Positions 43,834 to 52,509 of a DNA stretch of 64,000 nt are shown in pieces. The first letter of the stretch is position 1, and each line of letters begins with the position of its first letter. The stretch is taken from positions 1 through 64,000 of the forward strand of contig CAWBRU010000006.1 of the NCBI GenBank assembly GCA_963791325.1. The letters are read 5' to 3'. This DNA comes from JBEVJK01 sp963791325. Lineage in GTDB: Bacteria; Pseudomonadota; Alphaproteobacteria; Rhizobiales; Rhizobiaceae. Under the pieces are notes generated by a model that saw only the letters and a list, made by a program, of their open reading frames with translations, did not search any database and had not been told where the DNA came from. A program made the position numbers and the translations under genes.

Positions 43834-44883
43834 TCACACGGCCAATTGAGCAGCCGAGAGGCGGGTCGCTGCGCCTTGCAACAGCGAAAGCGTGGTGTCG
43901 TCGAGTGGAATTCCCTCGCGCCGCCGCCGGTCGGCGACCCTGATCTCGATCTCCCCGGGCAGCAGCACCTCGCCTCCCTGGAGGAGGCTCGGCGCTTGCT
44001 TCATCCACGTCGCGTAGAGGCCGAGATCGCCGTCGTAGTCGGCACCCCCGACCTTGGCGGGGTCGATGAAGATCGCCGCGAGATTGTTCATCCGTGGATG
44101 CTTGGGCTGAGGGCTGGTGCCGCCGCCTGTTAGGGCCCCTGCCAGGACGTCGATCATGAATGCCAACGCATAACCGCGATGATCACCGAACGGCAGGATC
44201 GCGCCTCCTTCGAAGAGGTCCTCCGGCCGGGTGCTCGGCCGTCCGTCCCGGTCCACGATCTGGCCTGGCGGCAGTGGGTCGCCGCGATTGGCGGCAGCCA
44301 TGACCTTGCCGCCGGCCGTCGCCGCAATCGTCGCGTCCATGATGATCGGATCGCGGCCGCGCCGCGGCAGGCCGACGCACATCGGATTGACCGACATGCG
44401 CCGGTCTTGGCCGCCGAACGGGGCCACCAGCAAGACTTCGGCGTTGCTGCCGCCGGAGGTGTTGACGAACTGCATCGACAGGATCCCCTCAGCTGCGGCC
44501 ATTTCCGCCCAGCGTCCGAGCCGCCCGAGATGGCCGACATTGCGCAGCGCCACCGCTGCCGCACCGAGTTCGCGCGCCCGGGCGACGCCGTGCCGGACGA
44601 CGACCTCGCCGGCGACCTGGCCGAAGCCGCGATTGCCGTCGAAACTCGACAGCGCGCCCACGTCCGAGATGAGCCGGGGCTTCTCACCGCGCTGCACGAT
44701 GCCTTTCTCGAGATGGTCGAGATAGATGGGCACGCGCAGCACGCCGTGAGAATCGTGACCGAGCAGATTTGACTCGCAGAGCGCGTGAGCGACGGTCCTC
44801 GCTTCCGCCCCGCCGCAGCCGGCGGCCGCAAACAAGGTCGAAACGAAGGCAACGAGGCGATCGAACGGGATCAGCGCCGTCAC
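43834..44883 (-). CDS. Ldh2/malate dehydrogenase-type NAD(P)H oxidoreductase
   Basis: A 349-residue member of the Ldh2/MDG2 family (malate/L-lactate/ureidoglycolate/sulfolactate dehydrogenase, Delta1-piperideine-2-carboxylate reductase). The catalytic histidine is in GHDSHGVLRVP. RNVGHLGRLGRWAEMAA, NTSGGSNAEVLL and GGGTSPQPKHPRMNN are visible. The start GTG at 44883 is chosen because the upstream frame is Arg-rich and the GTGA overlaps a 13-codon leader. It is the first gene of the minus-strand operon, and its substrate is a 2-hydroxy or 2-oxo acid of the pathway. Confidence 0.86.
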   Translation of the reverse strand: MTALIPFDRLVAFVSTLFAAAGCGGAEARTVAHALCESNLLGHDSHGVLRVPIYLDHLEKGIVQRGEKPRLISDVGALSSFDGNRGFGQVAGEVVVRHGVARARELGAAAVALRNVGHLGRLGRWAEMAAAEGILSMQFVNTSGGSNAEVLLVAPFGGQDRRMSVNPMCVGLPRRGRDPIIMDATIAATAGGKVMAAANRGDPLPPGQIVDRDGRPSTRPEDLFEGGAILPFGDHRGYALAFMIDVLAGALTGGGTSPQPKHPRMNNLAAIFIDPAKVGGADYDGDLGLYATWMKQAPSLLQGGEVLLPGEIEIRVADRRRREGIPLDDTTLSLLQGAATRLSAAQLAV

Positions 44884-44921
44884 GTCTGGTGCTCGCCGTG
44901 ATGATCGTCGGGATCCGACAT
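44880..44921 (-). CDS. Possible 13-residue leader peptide upstream of the Ldh2 gene
   Basis: A tiny frame, MSDPDDHHGEHQT, begins at an ATG (44921) with a strong GGAGGAGG site. It ends with a TGA overlapping the GTG start of the dehydrogenase gene (GTGA). It could couple translation or act as a regulatory leader. It is equally possible that it only raises ribosome density at the next start. Low confidence as a real peptide. Confidence 0.3.
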   Translation of the reverse strand: MSDPDDHHGEHQT

Positions 44922-44985
44922 CGACCTCCTCCCGTCTGCGCGGCATCAACATCGAGACTGCCGACGTCCGCATGACGTCTCCGCC

Positions 44986-45075
44986 ATCCTTGACAAGGAT
45001 AGAGCAAATGTGGCCTGATCCGCAATACAGTCATGTTGTTCACTATGCGAACACATTAGTCAATAAGACAACATG
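44986..45075. promoter_or_regulatory. Divergent operator/promoter region between the Ldh2 and ADH operons
   Basis: It contains three symmetric elements: ATCCTTGACAAGGAT (44986-45000, perfect 15-base palindrome with an embedded TTGACA), TGTTCACTATGCGAACA (45037-45053, 17-base palindrome), and CATGTTGT (45032-45039) paired with ACAACATG (45068-45075). The ten-base AGACAACATG recurs at 62121-62130 before the second IclR gene, so IclR-type binding is likely. Confidence 0.55.
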
Positions 45076-45093
45076 CTGTTGGGAGGAGCGACC

Positions 45094-46086
45094 ATGCTGG
45101 CGGCGGTTCTTGAACGCTTCGGTGCGCCGATGCGCATCGCGGACGTGCCGCCGCCCGTCGCCGGTGAGGGAGAAGTCGTTGTCCGCACTGCAGGCTGCGG
45201 CATCTGCCGGACGGACCTCCACATGTCGGATGGCCTCGCGTACAGGCCGCCGCTGCCTCACATCCTCGGTCATGAGCCGGCCGGGCATATCGTCTCGCTC
45301 GGCAGCGGCGTGGACACCTGGAAGATCGACGACCGCGTTGCGCCCTATCTGTTCGACACCTGCGGTCGCTGCCCGGCCTGTCTCGGCGGCAACGAGGCCC
45401 AGTGCGCGGCGACATCCGCCATTCTGGGCGTCACGCGCGACGGCGGCTTCGCCGAGTTCTTCAAAGTCCGCGCCGATAACCTCGAGCGGGTGCCGGAAAC
45501 GCTCGACCTCGCGGTGGCGGGGCTGATGTCCTGCGCCGCCATCACGGCCGTTCGCGCAGTCCGACGATCCCGGATCGAGCCGGGTTGCCGCGCCGCCGTG
45601 ATCGGGGCAGGCGGCATCGGCCTTATGATCGTCCAGATGCTCGCGGCGCAGGGTGTCGAGACCCATGTGTTCGAGCCTTCGGCCGAAGCACGTGCCGCCG
45701 CGCTGGCCGCGGCCGCTCAGGGTGCCTATCCTCCGGACGACCGGACCGATCTCGACCTCGACTGCATCTTCGATCTCGTCGGCACGGCGCAATCGACGGC
45801 GTTGGCAGGGCGCCTCGTGCGGCGCATGGGCCGCATTGTCGTCATCGGGGAGGAAGCGGAATACCCGGCGCTCGACACCATCACGATCGCGCAGCGCGAG
45901 ATCGAAATCGTCGGCTCGCGCAACGGCAGCCGGCGAGATGCCGCCGCGGCCTTGGCGCTGATGGCCGAAGGCGTCATCCGTCCCCGGATCGCCGATCGCA
46001 TCGCGCTCAGCGAGGTCAACGCGGCGCTGTCGGCCATGCGCAGCGGCGCGGTGCACGGCCGCATCGTCGTGGAGTTCCCGCAGTGA
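45094..46086 (+). CDS. Zinc-dependent alcohol dehydrogenase (MDR family)
   Basis: A 330-residue medium-chain dehydrogenase. The catalytic zinc ligands are in GCGICRTDLH and GHEPAGHI, and structural zinc cysteines are in CGRCPACLGGNEAQC. The NAD motif GAGGIGLM follows near 175. The ATG at 45094 has GGGAGGAGCG upstream, better than the frame start 21 bases earlier. It overlaps the next gene by GTGA. It likely oxidises a sugar or polyol hydroxyl, making a lactone or ketone for the SMP-30 enzyme encoded next. Confidence 0.9.
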   Translation: MLAAVLERFGAPMRIADVPPPVAGEGEVVVRTAGCGICRTDLHMSDGLAYRPPLPHILGHEPAGHIVSLGSGVDTWKIDDRVAPYLFDTCGRCPACLGGNEAQCAATSAILGVTRDGGFAEFFKVRADNLERVPETLDLAVAGLMSCAAITAVRAVRRSRIEPGCRAAVIGAGGIGLMIVQMLAAQGVETHVFEPSAEARAAALAAAAQGAYPPDDRTDLDLDCIFDLVGTAQSTALAGRLVRRMGRIVVIGEEAEYPALDTITIAQREIEIVGSRNGSRRDAAAALALMAEGVIRPRIADRIALSEVNAALSAMRSGAVHGRIVVEFPQ

Positions 46087-46952
46087 GCGCGGTCGAAGTC
46101 GTGTTGGCTGCAGACGCCGATCTCGCCGAAGGCTGCGTCTGGGACGATCGCGCGAACGTCCTGTGGTGGATCGACATCTTTCGCGGCGAGATCCACCGCT
46201 TAGACCCTTCGACCGGCGGCGATGCCGTCTGGACGGTCGACGGTCCGGTGGGCTCGCTGGCGCTGCGCGAACAGGGCGGCCTGCTCATCGCCCGCCGCGA
46301 CGGCGTCTACGCTTTTTCGCCGGGCGAAGAGCCTGCCGCGCTCGTCCGGCCCGAACCCGGACGCCGGCACAACCGTTTCAACGACGGCCGCACCGATCGC
46401 CAAGGGCGCTTCTGGGTGGGCAGCCTGCATCTCGACGAAACCGAGCCGACCGGAGGCTTCTATCGGATCGATCCCGATCACAGCGCAACGCTGGCCGCAG
46501 ACGGCATCTACGCGGCCAACGGCACCGCGTTCTCGCTCGACGGCCGCACCGGCTATCACGCCGACAGTCGGCGCCGGGTGGTTTGGCGCTTCGACTGCGA
46601 TCCGGCGACGGGCGCGCTCGCCAACCGCCGCGTCTTCGTCGAGATCGCGGCGCGCGAAGGTGCCCCCGACGGCGCGACCGTCGATTGGGACGGGTGCTAC
46701 TGGCTGGCCCATGCGAGCGGCTGGCGCCTCGTCCGCTATGACCCGAAGGGCCGGGTCGATCGCATCGTCCAGCTGCCGGTCGAGATCCCGACTTGCGTCG
46801 CCTTCGGCGGGAAAGACGGCCGCACGCTGTTCATCACCACGGCACGCTATTCGCTGGATCCCGAGGCGCTTGCGATCCAGCCGCTCGCCGGCAGCATCCT
46901 CGCCATGGAGGTCGGCACGGGCGGCGTGCCGGATACGAGATTTGCTGGCTGA
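46083..46952 (+). CDS. SMP-30/gluconolactonase-family lactonase
   Basis: A 289-residue six-bladed beta-propeller hydrolase. The metal-ligand residues appear as the glutamate of AEGCVWDD near residue 15, the asparagine of AANGTAFSLD and the aspartate of PDGATVDWDG. RHNRFNDGRTDRQGRFWVGS is the conserved substrate-site blade. It hydrolyses an aldonolactone. The start GTG overlaps the preceding ADH stop. The pair suggests oxidation of an aldose or cyclitol to a lactone, then ring opening. Confidence 0.9.
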   Translation: MSAVEVVLAADADLAEGCVWDDRANVLWWIDIFRGEIHRLDPSTGGDAVWTVDGPVGSLALREQGGLLIARRDGVYAFSPGEEPAALVRPEPGRRHNRFNDGRTDRQGRFWVGSLHLDETEPTGGFYRIDPDHSATLAADGIYAANGTAFSLDGRTGYHADSRRRVVWRFDCDPATGALANRRVFVEIAAREGAPDGATVDWDGCYWLAHASGWRLVRYDPKGRVDRIVQLPVEIPTCVAFGGKDGRTLFITTARYSLDPEALAIQPLAGSILAMEVGTGGVPDTRFAG

Positions 46953-46997
46953 ACGGCCATTCAACACGAGAATGAAATCGTGAGGCAAGACAAGCAC

Positions 46998-47897
46998 ATG
47001 GACAAACTGATCATCACAGTCACCTGCGACTCGACGATGTCGTACCCATCCAATCCCAACAATCCGACGCCGAAGGGATTGGACACGGTGGCGGCCGACT
47101 ATGTCCGTTCGGTGAATGCCGGCGCCGCGATCTGCCATCTGCATGGTCCCTACACGGTCGACGCCAAAATTCAGGCCGACGGCACCAAGCTTTCGGACCT
47201 CGACATCCCCGGCTGGCGCCGGCTGCGCGCCGGCATCACCGACCATGTCGACGCGATCATTCAGTACGGCATCGCCAACGGCCGCTTCCCCCAGCGCAAG
47301 CTGCTGATGGAAGATCAGCGTCCCGATATGATCTCAACCTGCTTCAATGCCCATGACGAGTGCTTCGACTACGAGCCCGGCCGCGAGCCGGTTGAGCTCT
47401 ACGCAATCCACGATCGCGAGGAGCTCAAGGAGTATTGCGAGATCACCCGCCGCCTCGGCATCAAGATCGAGGTCGAGGCCTTCCACTATGGCGGTGTCTG
47501 GAATGCGTTGCGAATGATGGAGAAGGGACTGCTGGACGGGCCGGTTTGGACCACTTTCTTCCTCGGCTGGAAAGGCGGCTGCTGGACCCCTCCGACCCCG
47601 CAGGCGATGGTCTATATGGCGGACCACTGCCCTCCCGATTTCATCTGGAATACCAGCGTGATGGATCCGGTGGAGCAATGGAAGGTGCTGTCCAATGCGA
47701 TCACGCTTGGCGGCCATGTTCGCGTCGGGATGGAGGACAATCCGTTCCTGACCCCGGGGGAATACGCGCGCAACAATGCCGAGCTCGTCGAGAAGGCGGT
47801 GCGGATCGCGCGCGACATCGGGCGCGAGATCGCCTCGCCGGACGAGGCCCGGGCGATGCTCGAGATCGAAAAGCGCCCGCCGTTCGTCAACCACTGA
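46998..47897 (+). CDS. Beta-keto acid cleavage enzyme (BKACE, DUF849)
   Basis: A 299-residue zinc-dependent TIM barrel that condenses a beta-keto acid with acetyl-CoA to give acetoacetate and a new CoA ester. The zinc histidines lie in ICHLHGPY. Other family segments are MEDQRPDMIST, VEAFHYGGVWNA, WNTSVMDP and LGGHVRVGMEDNPFLTPGEYA. ATG 46998 is preferred over an in-frame GTG at 46980. It is the near twin of the gene at 60392-61283. It follows the SMP-30 gene and precedes the sugar-binding protein in one operon. Confidence 0.9.
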   Translation: MDKLIITVTCDSTMSYPSNPNNPTPKGLDTVAADYVRSVNAGAAICHLHGPYTVDAKIQADGTKLSDLDIPGWRRLRAGITDHVDAIIQYGIANGRFPQRKLLMEDQRPDMISTCFNAHDECFDYEPGREPVELYAIHDREELKEYCEITRRLGIKIEVEAFHYGGVWNALRMMEKGLLDGPVWTTFFLGWKGGCWTPPTPQAMVYMADHCPPDFIWNTSVMDPVEQWKVLSNAITLGGHVRVGMEDNPFLTPGEYARNNAELVEKAVRIARDIGREIASPDEARAMLEIEKRPPFVNH

Positions 47898-47978
47898 GGC
47901 TCGAAGGCAGGGGCGAAGCCCGCTTTGGAGAGCAAGACGCCTGAACATCGATTCGGTCGCAAACACGGGAGGATTGCA

Positions 47979-48956
47979 ATGAACATGAACACTCTGATCA
48001 AGCGAGGTGGCATCGCCGCTGTGGCCTTCGTCGCGGCGGCCATTGCCGGCGGCCTCGCGTCGGCGCAGGACAAGCCCACCATCTATGTCATCGCGCCCAG
48101 CCTGTCGGATCCGTTCTGGATCACGCAGCAGAACGGCGCCAACCAGGCCGCCAAGGATTTCGGCGTGAATGTCGTGTTCCAGGCGCCGCCGCAGGACACC
48201 GGCGACGCCGGCATGGTGCCGCTGCTGCAGGCGGCGATCGCGGCGAAGCCCGCCGGCATCGCTGTCGACTACACCTCCAAGACCATGGAGCCGGTGACCA
48301 AGGCGGCCCTGGATGCCGGCATCAATGTGGTGCTCTACAACAACAATCGCTTCGAGGGCGACAATGCCCCGAGCGACGAGCGGCTGCGCTCGCTCGCCTT
48401 CATCGGCCAGAACGAGGCGATGTCCGGCGAGACACTGACCAAGGCGTGGCTGCCGATGCTGCCGAAGGAGCCTTGCAAGGTCCTGATCGTCAACCCCTTC
48501 CCGACGGCATTCGTCCTCACCCTGCGCGGCGACGGCGTGAAGCGGGCATTGGATGCGGCGGGTTATCCGCACAGCGACCTGATGGCGACCGGCGACCAGG
48601 GCCAGAATCTCAGCCTGATCAGTGCGGCGCTGCAGGCCGATCCCAAGATCTGCGGGGTGGCCGCGCTGGGCGGCCCGGCCGCAAACCCGGCTGGTCAGTA
48701 CATTTCGCAGAACAAGCTGAACATCCCGGTCGCCACCTTCGACGTCGGTCCCGAGACCGCCAAGCGCCTGAAGGACGGTTCGGTCTCGATCGCCATCAAC
48801 CAGCAGCCGTTCCTGCAGAGCTACTACGCCGTCGCGAACCTGGCGCAGAAGGCGCTCTATACCTTGACGCCGGTCAATGTCGACACCGGCACCTCACTGG
48901 TCACCAAGGACAATATCGATACCGTGCAAGCCTGCATCGACGCCGGCCGCTGCTGA
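47979..48956 (+). CDS. Sugar ABC transporter periplasmic binding protein
   Basis: A 325-residue type 1 binding protein. The signal peptide runs to about residue 30 (IAAVAFVAAAIAGGLASAQ), then comes TIYVIAPSLSDPFWITQQNGANQAAKDFGVNV, the ribose-binding-like first strand. ALGGPAANPAGQYI and TFDVGPETAKRLKDGSVSIAINQQPFLQSYY are in the C-terminal lobe. GGGAGGAT precedes the ATG. Its receptor role pairs with the permease and ATPase just downstream. Confidence 0.92.
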   Translation: MNMNTLIKRGGIAAVAFVAAAIAGGLASAQDKPTIYVIAPSLSDPFWITQQNGANQAAKDFGVNVVFQAPPQDTGDAGMVPLLQAAIAAKPAGIAVDYTSKTMEPVTKAALDAGINVVLYNNNRFEGDNAPSDERLRSLAFIGQNEAMSGETLTKAWLPMLPKEPCKVLIVNPFPTAFVLTLRGDGVKRALDAAGYPHSDLMATGDQGQNLSLISAALQADPKICGVAALGGPAANPAGQYISQNKLNIPVATFDVGPETAKRLKDGSVSIAINQQPFLQSYYAVANLAQKALYTLTPVNVDTGTSLVTKDNIDTVQACIDAGRC

Positions 48957-48972
48957 GGACAAGCGGCATTTG

Positions 48973-48997
48973 TCCGGCGGACCCTGGGTCCGCCGGA
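48973..48997 (+). terminator. Hairpin between binding-protein and permease genes
   Basis: TCCGGCGGACC, loop CTG, GGTCCGCCGGA: an 11-bp perfect stem 17 bases after the stop. Without a T-run it probably acts as an mRNA stabiliser/attenuator that keeps the binding protein more abundant than the membrane parts. Confidence 0.5.
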
Positions 48998-49029
48998 TCG
49001 GTCCGCGCGAAAACCAGGCCGAAGGACCC

Positions 49030-50004
49030 ATGGCAGCCCAAAACTCCACGCTAACCTCGATCATGAGGGTCCGCGAGCTCATGCCGGCGATCGGGCTGGT
49101 TGCGGTGGCGCTGTTCTTCACGGCGCAGACCGGCAATTTCTGGTCGCCGCAGACGATGACCGCGATCTCCAGCATCGCCGCCACCATCGGCATCGTCGCC
49201 ATCGGCGTCACCATCCTGATGATGTCGGGCGAATTCGATCTGTCGGTCGGCCAGAACTTCGCCTTCGTGCCGATCGTGTGGGCGATCCTATTCGTCAGCA
49301 ATGGCTGGAACGAGTGGCTGGCGCTGATCGTCGCACTCGCCATCGGTGCGGCGGTCGGCCTCGTCAACGGCTTCATCACGACCGTCTTTCGCATCCCGTC
49401 GTTCATCGCCACGCTCGGCATGTATTTCGTGCTCCTCGGCATGAACAATCTGCTGATCGCCGGCCACCAGCTGATCATGTTCGATCCGCGCATCACGATG
49501 AGCCTGCTTGGCGGTCAGATCGGCAGCTCGCCCTTCTACATGCCGATCGTCTGGCTGTTGGTGATCGGCGCCGTTTTCTGGTTCGTCACGACGCGCCAGA
49601 CCTTCGGCAACTGGACGCTGGCGACCGGCGGCGACGCGGGGCCGGCCAAGGCCATGGGCGTCCCCACCCTGCGGGTGAAACGCATCAATTTCGTCATCTC
49701 CTCCTTCCTGGCAGGGCTCGCCGGCTGCATGCAGTTCGCCTATCTGAAGGGGGTAACCCAGGCACAGGGCGATCATTACGAGCTGCTGGCGATCACGGCC
49801 GCGGTACTCGGCGGCACGTCGCTTTTCGGGGGCTCAGGCACGATCTGGGGCAGCGTGCTCGGCGCCATCCTGCTTTCATCGATCCAGATCGGGCTGGTGC
49901 TGATCGGCGTGCCGGGTTCCTTCTACGTCACCTTTATCGGCATCATGCTCGTCATCGTGGTCATCGCCAACACGCGCATCGGCCTGCTGGCGGGAGGCCA
50001 CTGA
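49030..50004 (+). CDS. Sugar ABC transporter permease
   Basis: A 324-residue polytopic membrane protein of the ribose/fructose permease family. VTILMMSGEFDLSVGQNFAFVP is the family signature loop (GEFDLSVG), followed by FRIPSFIATLGMYFVLLGMNN and the C-terminal AVLGGTSLFGGSGTIWGSVLGAILLSSIQIGL. The ATG at 49030 has GAAGGA upstream. The stop overlaps the ATPase start by one base. It forms the translocation pore, probably as a homodimer. Confidence 0.92.
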   Translation: MAAQNSTLTSIMRVRELMPAIGLVAVALFFTAQTGNFWSPQTMTAISSIAATIGIVAIGVTILMMSGEFDLSVGQNFAFVPIVWAILFVSNGWNEWLALIVALAIGAAVGLVNGFITTVFRIPSFIATLGMYFVLLGMNNLLIAGHQLIMFDPRITMSLLGGQIGSSPFYMPIVWLLVIGAVFWFVTTRQTFGNWTLATGGDAGPAKAMGVPTLRVKRINFVISSFLAGLAGCMQFAYLKGVTQAQGDHYELLAITAAVLGGTSLFGGSGTIWGSVLGAILLSSIQIGLVLIGVPGSFYVTFIGIMLVIVVIANTRIGLLAGGH

Positions 50005-50813
50005 TGAACGCCGCAGCGCAGGATCTATCCGGGCCCGTGCCGGACAAGCCGGTCGACCGTTCGCAGGTGCCGGTCTTCGAACTCGACGCGGTGTCGCACA
50101 GCTACGGCCGCAACCACGTCATCTTCGACGTGAGCCTGTCGGTATGGCCGGGCGAGGTGGTGGGGCTGGTGGGCGACAATGGCGCGGGCAAGTCGACTTT
50201 GCTCAAGATCTTCGCGGGCTACCAGAAGCCGACCAGGGGCCGGCTGAAATTCATGGGCAAGACCGTCAGGTTCGGCTCGCCGGCGGATGCCCGCGCGCTG
50301 GGCATCGAGGCCGTCTACCAAGACCTTGCCATCGTCAATCAGCTCAACCTCTGGCAGAATTTCTATCTGGGCAAGGAGCTCAAGAAGCGTTTCGGGCCGC
50401 TTAGGGTGATGGATCGCAAAGAGATGCGCCGCGCGACGGTCGCCGCGCTCACGGAGCTCGGCCTGACCCGGATCCGGTCCGCCGACGAACCGGTGTGGAC
50501 GCTCTCCGGCGGGGAACGGCAGTCGGTGGCCATCACCCGCGCCAATCATTTCGGCGCCAAGCTCCTGCTTCTCGACGAGCCAACGGCGGCGCTGTCGATC
50601 CGCGAAACGCGCAATGTGCTCCAATCCATCCGCAGAGCGCGCAATCAGGGGCTCGGCGTGATGTATATCGATCACAATATGAGTCACGTCATCCCCGTCG
50701 CCGACCGCATCGTGCTGCTGGAGCACGGCCGCATCGTGCGCATCATCGATCGTGGCGAGGTCGGCGTGGAAGAACTGCAAGAGCTCGTCGCCAAGCGCCA
50801 TTTCTCCGGCTGA
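50004..50813 (+). CDS. Sugar ABC transporter ATP-binding protein (single domain)
   Basis: 269 residues. Walker A is GDNGAGKST, with Q-loop AVYQDLAIVNQLNLWQN, signature TLSGGERQSVAITRANHFG, Walker B LLLLDEPTAAL and H-loop YIDHNMSHV. The 25-residue N-terminal extension is Pro/Val-rich. It is one-domain, like the paralogue at 38071. It ends the plus-strand operon and is convergent with the GMC oxidoreductase gene. Confidence 0.93.
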   Translation: MNAAAQDLSGPVPDKPVDRSQVPVFELDAVSHSYGRNHVIFDVSLSVWPGEVVGLVGDNGAGKSTLLKIFAGYQKPTRGRLKFMGKTVRFGSPADARALGIEAVYQDLAIVNQLNLWQNFYLGKELKKRFGPLRVMDRKEMRRATVAALTELGLTRIRSADEPVWTLSGGERQSVAITRANHFGAKLLLLDEPTAALSIRETRNVLQSIRRARNQGLGVMYIDHNMSHVIPVADRIVLLEHGRIVRIIDRGEVGVEELQELVAKRHFSG

Positions 50814-50832
50814 GGCTCCGGTCCAGTCCAGT

Positions 50833-52509
50833 TTAGTCTTGCCCTCGCCGGCCGGCGAGCAGGGCGGCAGCCCGTTCCGCAACCATCATGGTTGGCAGAC
50901 CGGTGTTGCCCGACGGGATCACCGGCATGACGGAGGCGTCGACGACGCGCAGACCGGCGACGCCGCGGACCCGGCACAGCGGGTCGAGCACGGCGAGTCG
51001 GTCGCTGTCTGCGCCGATGGCACAGGTCCCGGCCGGATGGAAGATCGGCGACATCGCGCCGGTCGCTTCGCCGCCGCGGGCCCGCTTCAACTCCGGTTCC
51101 GAAAACAGCCGCCCCGCCTGACGTGCGATCACCCGTCTCAACGGGCGGGGGCCGCGCAGACCGGCCGACAGCAGGCCCGACAGCGCGACGTTGAGCGCGC
51201 CGGGACGGTTGAGGCGGCGGACCATTGAGGATGGCAGCACGGTAAACACCTCGTCGCGCAGCGGTCTGACGGCTTTGTCGGCCAGCAGCCGCATGGCAAA
51301 GGCGGAAACGATCGCCAGGCGCTGCTGGTCGGCGTCGTCGCTGAGCAGGCAAAAATCGACCTGCGGTGCCACCCCCGGATCCGGCGATGCCAGCGACACC
51401 TTGCCCCGCGAGCGCGGCGCGTAGAGCGACGCGCCGACCAGCCCGATGGCGTCGCCGTGCGGATTGAGGCTGGTACGGGCGATGAACTGCAGGTGCAGGT
51501 CGCCGGGCTGACCCTGCGGATGCCCGGACGAAAGCCGGCCGCAGGCGAGGCCGTAGGTGCGCAGCGATCTCGACTGGCGGGCAGAAGGGATCAATCGCGC
51601 CGCAAAGTTGACGATGCAATGGTTCTGGAGATTGCCGCCGACCCCCGGCAAGTCGACGACCGGCTGAATGCCCAACGCCGCGAGTGCGGCGGCCGGGCCG
51701 ATGCCGGAGCGCAACAGAAGCGCCGGCGAGCCGATGGCGCCGGCAGACAGCACCGCCTGCCGGCAGCCGAGGACGCGGCTGCCATCCGCCGAAGTGAGTT
51801 CGAGTCCGGTCACGGCGCGCCCCGAAAAGACCAGCCTTTGGACTTCGGTTTGGGACAAGATGACGAGATTGGGCCGCCGGCGGACTTCCGGGGTGAGATA
51901 GCCCGAGGCGCTCGAAGTGCGCCGTGCGCCATCGTTGGTGACCGGTACCGGGAAGACGCCGTCGCGGAAGTCGCCGTTGATGTCTTCGAGGAGCGGCAAG
52001 CCGGCCTGCTCCGCGACGCCTGCGAGGGCCTTGACGAAATCCGGCCATTGCGCAGGTGGGGTGCGGTGGACCACGATCGGCCCGGACGTGCCGTGCAGGT
52101 CGTCGGGGAAATCACGGTCGGTTTCCAGCCGCTTGAAGAACGGCAGCACGTCGCTCCAGCCCCAGCCGACGGCGCCGGCGTCCCGCCAGGCATCATAGTC
52201 GCTCGGCCTGCCTCGCAGCGCCCACATGCCCATGACCGCGGAGCCGCCGCCCATGACCCGCGCCTGCGGAAACGGCTGCCGCGGCTGACCGGCTTGCCAG
52301 CCGGCCATCAGCTGCGGCCAGAAATATTCCGCATTGGAATAGGCCCGTGGGAAGATGTCATCGATGTCGGCGGGAACTGCGCCGGGCGGCGTATCCTTGC
52401 CGGCTTCGATCAGTGCCACCCGGCAGGACGGGTCCTCGGAAAGGCGCGCCGCCAAGATGGCCCCGGCGGCGCCGGCTCCGACGATTGCCACGTCGCAGTG
52501 CTGGCTCAC
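50833..52509 (-). CDS. GMC-family FAD oxidoreductase (choline/alcohol dehydrogenase-like)
   Basis: 558 residues. The N-terminal dinucleotide motif is VAIVGAGAAGAILAARLSED, followed by the GMC signature ARVMGGGSAVMGMWALRG. A C-terminal HPAGTCAIGAD (active-site histidine region) and VVDASVMPVIPSGNTGLPTMM are present. It oxidises a primary or secondary alcohol with FAD. The start GTG overlaps the CocE stop (GTGA), so it is the last gene of the long minus-strand operon that begins near 62 kb. The substrate is probably related to the transported compound. Confidence 0.92.
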   Translation of the reverse strand: MSQHCDVAIVGAGAAGAILAARLSEDPSCRVALIEAGKDTPPGAVPADIDDIFPRAYSNAEYFWPQLMAGWQAGQPRQPFPQARVMGGGSAVMGMWALRGRPSDYDAWRDAGAVGWGWSDVLPFFKRLETDRDFPDDLHGTSGPIVVHRTPPAQWPDFVKALAGVAEQAGLPLLEDINGDFRDGVFPVPVTNDGARRTSSASGYLTPEVRRRPNLVILSQTEVQRLVFSGRAVTGLELTSADGSRVLGCRQAVLSAGAIGSPALLLRSGIGPAAALAALGIQPVVDLPGVGGNLQNHCIVNFAARLIPSARQSRSLRTYGLACGRLSSGHPQGQPGDLHLQFIARTSLNPHGDAIGLVGASLYAPRSRGKVSLASPDPGVAPQVDFCLLSDDADQQRLAIVSAFAMRLLADKAVRPLRDEVFTVLPSSMVRRLNRPGALNVALSGLLSAGLRGPRPLRRVIARQAGRLFSEPELKRARGGEATGAMSPIFHPAGTCAIGADSDRLAVLDPLCRVRGVAGLRVVDASVMPVIPSGNTGLPTMMVAERAAALLAGRRGQD

